A DNA stretch of 64,000 nucleotides from Clostridium sp. NkU-1 (GTDB lineage Bacteria > Bacillota_A > Clostridia > Lachnospirales > Lachnospiraceae): contig BBDR01000011.1 of the NCBI GenBank assembly GCA_001312405.1, positions 96,869-160,868 of the forward strand. The letters run 5' to 3'. A model generated the notes under the pieces. The model did no database searches. It saw nothing but the letters and a program-made list of their open reading frames with translations, and had not been told where the DNA came from. Position 1 is the stretch's first letter. Every line of letters starts with the position of its first letter. This document shows, one piece after another, positions 58,725 through 64,000 of this stretch. Position numbers and translations under genes: made by a program.

Positions 58725-59973
58725 ATGACAATAAAAGAAAGATATGAAGCAGCAAAGGAAGCATACAGGGCTGTTGGCGTAAACACAGATGAGGCAGTGG
58801 AGGCTTTGAAGAGGATTCCTATTTCCATGCACTGCTGGCAGGGAGATGACGTAATTGGATTTGACGGGGCAGGCGGGCTGTCAGGCGGTATACAGACCAC
58901 AGGCAATTATCCGGGCCGGGCAAGAAATCCTCAGGAGCTGATGTGTGACATGGATAAGGCGCTGAGCCTGATTCCGGGAAAGCACAGAATCAACCTTCAT
59001 GCAAGCTACGCCATATTTGATGAGGGGGAATGGGCTGACCGTGATCAACTGGAACCCAGACACTTTGCGAAATGGGTGGAATTTGCAAAGGAAAGAGGAA
59101 TCGGCATTGATTTTAATCCTACCCTGTTTTCCCATCCAAAGGCGGAGAATGCCACCCTATCCAGTGAAAACGAGGAAATCCGCAGCTTTTGGATCAGACA
59201 CGTACAGGCATGTATCCGCATCTCGGAATATTTTGCAAAAGAGCAGGGGACTCCCTGTACCATGAACATCTGGATCTGACGGGTTTAAGGATATTCCGGC
59301 GGACCGTACCTCCCCAAGGGCGCGGTTAAAGGATTCCCTTGACCAGATCCTTTCCGCGGATTACGATAAGACCAAGGTATATGTGGCCGTAGAATCCAAG
59401 GTATTTGGGATCGGCATGGAAAGTTGTACGGTTGGTTCCCATGAATTTTATATGAATTACGCTTCCAAGAATGATATTCTCTGCCTGCTGGACAGCGGCC
59501 ATTATCATCCCACGGAAATGGTGTCTGATAAGATTTCTTCCATGCTCCTGTTCTTTGACAAGGTGGCCCTTCATGTGACAAGGCCGGTTCGGTGGGACAG
59601 TGACCATGTAGTATTGTTTGATGACGAGACAAAGGAGATCGCAAAGGAAATTATACGGGGCGGAGCAGGCCGGGTTCTTTTGGCCCTTGATTTCTTTGAT
59701 GCCGGTATCAACCGTTTAAGCGCCTGGATCGTGGGAATGCGCAATATGCAGAAGGCTTTGTTAAATGCCCTTCTTCTTCCTAATGTAATGCTTTCAAAAT
59801 TACAGGAGGAACGCAATTTCACAGAACAGATGATGCTTCAGGAGGAGCTTAAGCTTTACCCCATGGGTGATGTATGGAATTACTTTTGCAAGATAAACGG
59901 TGTTCCGGCAAAGGAAGACTGGTTTGAAGAAATCCGCAGCTATGAAAAAGAAGTGCTGCTTAAACGGAAATGA
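58725..59973 (+). CDS. rhaA: L-rhamnose isomerase
   Basis: Converts L-rhamnose to L-rhamnulose in the cytoplasm, a metal-dependent TIM-barrel enzyme. [15 protein letters not shown] near the N-terminus, INLHASYAI and [12 protein letters not shown] (metal-binding residues) and VRWDSDHVV are family blocks. ATG 58725 follows AAAGGAAG. Two bases are missing at about 59277: the sequence should read ATCCCTGACGGG, and the wrong frame stops at TGA. Corrected length is 416 aa, the usual size. It lies 30 bp after the rhaM fragment and 10 bp before rhaD. Confidence 0.95.
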
Positions 59974-59983
59974 GGAGAAAAAT

Positions 59984-60811
59984 ATGAAGATTTTAGAAAC
60001 TGAGTTTGTAAAAGGCTTTATCCGCTTGTGTGATGATGGTTTCCGCCAGAACTGGCATGAGAGAAACGGCGGTAATTTAAGCTACCGCATCAAGGCCTCA
60101 GAGGTGGAATCAGTGAAAGAAGGCTTTACGGATAAGAATCCCTGGCAGCCCATCGGGACCTGTGTAAAAGGGCTGGCAGGAGAGTATTTCATGGTGACCG
60201 GAAGCGGGAAATTTTTCCGCAACGTGATTCTGGATCCGGAAGCAAATACCTGCATCATTGAGGTGGATGAAAGCGGTGAGAATTACAGGATCCGCTGGGG
60301 CCTGGTAAACGGCGGCCGTCCCACCAGTGAGCTTCCCTCCCATCTCATGAATCATGAAGTGAAAAAGAAGGCTGCAGCCGGAACGCACAGGGTGATTTAC
60401 CATGCCCATCCTGCCAATGTGATTGCTCTTACCTTTGTTCTTCCTTTAGAGGATAAAGTTTTCACCAGGGAATTATGGGAGATGGCTACAGAATGTCCGG
60501 TGGTTTTCCCCGACGGTGTTGGTGTGGTCGGCTGGATGGTGCCGGGCGGACGTGATATTGCAGTGGCGACCAGTGAGCTGATGAAGAAGTACGATGTAGC
60601 TGTCTGGGCTCATCACGGCTTATTTGTTTCCGGAGAGGATTTTGACCTGACCTTTGGCCTTATGCATACGGTGGAAAAGTCTGCGGAAATTCTTGTTAAA
60701 GTGCTTTCCATCCGACCGGATAAGCTTCAGACCATCACGCCCCAGAACTTCCGCGATCTGGCGGTTGATTTTAAAGTGAGCCTGCCGGAAGAATTTTTGT
60801 ATGATAAATAA
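59984..60811 (+). CDS. rhaD: Rhamnulose-1-phosphate aldolase
   Basis: Class II zinc aldolase that splits rhamnulose-1-phosphate into dihydroxyacetone phosphate and L-lactaldehyde. ERNGGNLSYR and VTGSGKFFRNV are the phosphate-binding parts; HAHPANVIALT and WAHHGLFVSGEDF supply the zinc His residues. 275 aa, frame intact. GAGGAG lies 5 bp before ATG 59984. Last gene of rhaB-rhaM-rhaA-rhaD. No rhamnose transporter or AraC-type rha regulator is found in the window. Confidence 0.96.
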   Translation: MKILETEFVKGFIRLCDDGFRQNWHERNGGNLSYRIKASEVESVKEGFTDKNPWQPIGTCVKGLAGEYFMVTGSGKFFRNVILDPEANTCIIEVDESGENYRIRWGLVNGGRPTSELPSHLMNHEVKKKAAAGTHRVIYHAHPANVIALTFVLPLEDKVFTRELWEMATECPVVFPDGVGVVGWMVPGGRDIAVATSELMKKYDVAVWAHHGLFVSGEDFDLTFGLMHTVEKSAEILVKVLSIRPDKLQTITPQNFRDLAVDFKVSLPEEFLYDK

Positions 60812-60815
60812 CCTG

Positions 60816-60856
60816 TGAAAAAAGCCACTGGAGAGCGTATGCTTTCCAGTGGCTAT
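60816..60856 (-). terminator. Terminator of the Ala-rich protein gene (minus strand)
   Basis: A perfect 10-bp stem AGCCACTGGA (60823-60832) with 60845-60854. The A run on the left (60818-60823) is a T run on the minus strand. The plus side lacks a T tract, so rhaD may end here less efficiently. Confidence 0.75.
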
Positions 60857-60882
60857 GCTTAATTTCTGCTTCCAGATTATGA

Positions 60883-61561
60883 TCAATCCATTTCTTCTTC
60901 CACAATGGTAGTAGTTTCATCGGCCAGTTCCTTAAGAGCCGCCCCAGTGGATTGTGCTGCTTCTTTTGCCGCATCAAACCCATCCTGTACCGCTTCCTTT
61001 GCTGCATCAAACCCATCCTCTGCCGCTTCTTTTACTGCATCGGCAGCTGTTTCTGCTGTTTCCTTTATAGAGTCTGCCGTTTCTTTGGCTTTTTCTGCCA
61101 GATGGTCTGCGGCTCCGGCAGCATAATCCAGGCCGCCATCCTCTGTAGTATCTTCGTCATCTAAAAACGTATCAGTCTGTTCTTTTGCGGTTTCAAACAT
61201 GTCTTTTGCCGTATATGCAACGGCAGAAGCCGCTTCCTTTGCCGTGTCAGAGACAATGCTTGCCGCATCCTTTACCAGGTTTTTTGCCGCACTCACCGCA
61301 TCCTTGGCAGCGTCTGCCATATGGTCAGCTGCGACCTTAAATTCATCCTTATTGGCATGCAAAGAAACATAGTTGCGGTTCATCGTGCTGTCAATTTTAG
61401 AAATGTCGTCATTTCCTTCATCCTCAAAATCATGGAAATTTTCCTCCAGTTCTTTGTGGAAGGATTTGTACTTTGTAAAATAAGAGATACCGGCAGCAAT
61501 TACACCGGCCACAGTGGCGAGTGCCACGAATTTCCCAAACCCATTACCATTTTTTTGCCAT
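60883..61561 (-). CDS. Ala-rich LEA/apolipoprotein-like helical repeat protein with membrane anchor
   Basis: A protein of about 225 residues. After correction the N-terminus is MAKNGNGFGKFVALATVAGVIAAGISYF, one hydrophobic helix. The rest is almost entirely amphipathic helix rich in Ala, Lys, Asp and Glu, with 11-residue-like repeats such as DGFDAAKEAAQST and AVSAAKNLVKDAAS. This resembles LEA-type or YtxH-like stress proteins. T7 at 61550-61556 has one extra base; the start at 61561 follows GGAAAGGAG. It is divergent from groES. A role in stress protection or envelope binding is inferred. Confidence 0.7.
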
Positions 61562-61580
61562 TTGAAACACTCCTTTCCTT

Positions 61581-61626
61581 ATTGCCGTCCATGTATTCTA
61601 AGCATAGAGGTATGCCTGCAAGGCGC
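61581..61626 (-). repeat. Leader repeat, unit E1 (minus strand)
   Basis: On the minus strand: CCTTGCAGG, CATACCTCTATGC, a spacer, CATGGACGG, then a tail with AAGGAAAGGAG. The tail carries the ribosome site of the gene at 61561. More diverged than units A-D. Confidence 0.5.
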
Positions 61627-61683
61627 TTGCTTTTCACGGCTTATGCTTTATGGGCATAATGGTGCGCTTGTAAGGCGCTTTAT
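61627..61683 (-). repeat. Leader repeat, unit E2 (minus strand)
   Basis: Second, weaker unit in tandem: GCGCCTTACAAGCGC, ACCATTATGCCC, spacer, GCATAAGCC, GTGAAAAG tail. Same orientation as unit E1. Confidence 0.45.
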
Positions 61684-61808
61684 TCTCTTAGTTATTGTAA
61701 TACGTTCATTGAAAAAAATAAAGGTATATAATAAGAAAATTTCTATAAACTATGTAAGTAAAGGAGAAAAACGCACAAATATGGTAAAAATGTAAAAAAA
61801 ATATAAAG

Positions 61809-61851
61809 TTAGCACTCAACTATTGACAGTGCTAATAATGAGTGATATAAC
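61809..61851 (+). promoter_or_regulatory. groESL promoter with CIRCE operator
   Basis: CIRCE: TTAGCACTC (61809-61817), a 9-bp spacer, CAGTGCTAA (61827-61835), one mismatch from the consensus GAGTGCTAA. It overlaps the -35 TTGACA (61823-61828); the -10 is TATAAC (61846-61851), spacer 17. This implies control by the HrcA repressor. Confidence 0.93.
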
Positions 61852-61932
61852 TTAGTATGTGAATAAAATAAAACTTCTTTCGGAAGGCCAAAGAAAGAAA
61901 TAATTAGAAGAAAGTTATGAGGAGGAATTGCA

Positions 61933-62223
61933 ATGAAATTAGTACCATTATTTGACAAAGTTGTGTTAAAACCATTGGTTGCAGAGGAGACAACAAAGTC
62001 CGGTATTGTTCTGCCGGGGCAGGCAAAAGAGAAGCCACAGCAGGCGGAAGTCATCGCAGTGGGTCCTGGCGGTCTGGTAGACGGCAAGGAAGTTACCATG
62101 CAGGTTAAAGTGGGCGATAAAGTAATCTTCTCCAAGTATTCAGGAACAGAAATAGAGACCGGAGAAGAGAACGAGAAATATGTGATTGTAAAGCAGAATG
62201 ACATATTAGCAGTGATCGAATAA
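61933..62223 (+). CDS. groES: Co-chaperonin GroES
   Basis: The lid of the GroEL folding chamber. 96 residues, frame intact. LVPLFDKVVLKPLVAEETTKSGIVLPGQAKEKPQQ includes the mobile loop (about residues 16-32), and VGDKVIFSKYSGTEI and the final DILAVIE are typical. GAGGAGG precedes ATG 61933. It is the first gene under the CIRCE promoter, followed by groEL 83 bp later. Confidence 0.97.
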   Translation: MKLVPLFDKVVLKPLVAEETTKSGIVLPGQAKEKPQQAEVIAVGPGGLVDGKEVTMQVKVGDKVIFSKYSGTEIETGEENEKYVIVKQNDILAVIE

Positions 62224-62303
62224 TTAAGAAAGCGATATCGCAGTCATAAGGTCAGATTTTAGATAATACGTATCTTTATTTTAACAGAAAACTGGAGGAA
62301 TGA

Positions 62304-63998
<1,695 letters not shown>

Positions 63999-64000
63999 TT

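Noticed and set aside
60905..61164. Ser/Ala-rich and Cys-rich plus-strand frames
   Set aside because: They are antisense shadows of the Ala-rich repeat gene; the regular pattern comes from its repeats.

Overview
The window looks like a chromosome segment of a low-to-mid GC anaerobic Firmicute, most likely a Lachnospiraceae member near Lacrimispora / [Clostridium] saccharolyticum. The basis is indirect: strong AGGAGG ribosome sites, the flavoprotein-cmk-ispH-rpsA gene order, a fused EcfAA' ATPase, a FeoB-associated Cys-rich peptide, a CIRCE-controlled groESL, and many sugar-uptake modules. No tRNA, rRNA, CRISPR array or prophage was seen.

Sequence quality dominates the reading. Most genes longer than 1 kb carry one to three single- or two-base indels, including genes that cannot be lost (groEL, rpsA, ispH, glnS). 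The commonest type is one extra base in an A or T run (A6 read as A7, T6 as T7). Single-base losses elsewhere are also common. I give corrected gene spans and locate each frame change. I interpret these as assembly errors, not pseudogenes, unless stated.

Layout: 1-4000, alpha-glucosidase end, alpha-glucoside PTS and GH4 phospho-glucosidase. 4281-6981, aldo/keto reductase and polyphosphate:AMP phosphotransferase. 7103-10970, flavoprotein, cmk, ispH and rpsA. 11062-13128, M13 lipoprotein peptidase. 13200-17544, iron-uptake locus (feoA, feoA, feoB, Cys-rich peptide, Fur-family regulator, HD-GYP gene) with a repeated operator-like dyad. 17649-20089, DUF6110 protein and P1B-like ATPase. 20100-23170, TPP-riboswitch operon for a thiamine or precursor ABC transporter. 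23311-25311, MerR regulator and a diaminopentanoate-dehydrogenase-like enzyme. 25312-26980, decayed AT-rich stretch with a KTSC protein and an IS3 relic. 26984-29361, EamA transporter and L,D-transpeptidase. 29588-30160, broken LemA gene. 30296-34909, second GH4-PTS pair and tandem RpiR regulators. 35104-38949, nucleoside phosphorylase with a complete ECF transporter. 39794-41490, second L,D-transpeptidase. 42098-47167, glnS, MocR-type regulator, MORN-like membrane protein and AraC regulator. 47164-54925, glycan locus with a GH101-like enzyme, AraC regulator, Gfo/Idh oxidoreductase and sugar ABC transporter. 55179-56515, two coiled-coil paralogs and two small hydrophobic ORFs. 57020-60811, rhamnose genes rhaB, truncated rhaM, rhaA and rhaD. 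60883-61561, Ala-rich LEA-like protein. 61809-63927, groES-groEL.

The most interesting unexplained signal is a dispersed palindromic repeat of about 50 bp. All six units lie in gene 5' leaders, in the same orientation as the gene, and end shortly before the ribosome site or start codon (7103 flavoprotein, 16393 Fur-family gene, 57020 rhaB, and 61561 on the minus strand). Next are the GTTAGT-N4-ACTAAC dyad repeated in the feo locus, the tandem MPRGVRK coiled-coil proteins, and the nucleoside phosphorylase-ECF cluster.
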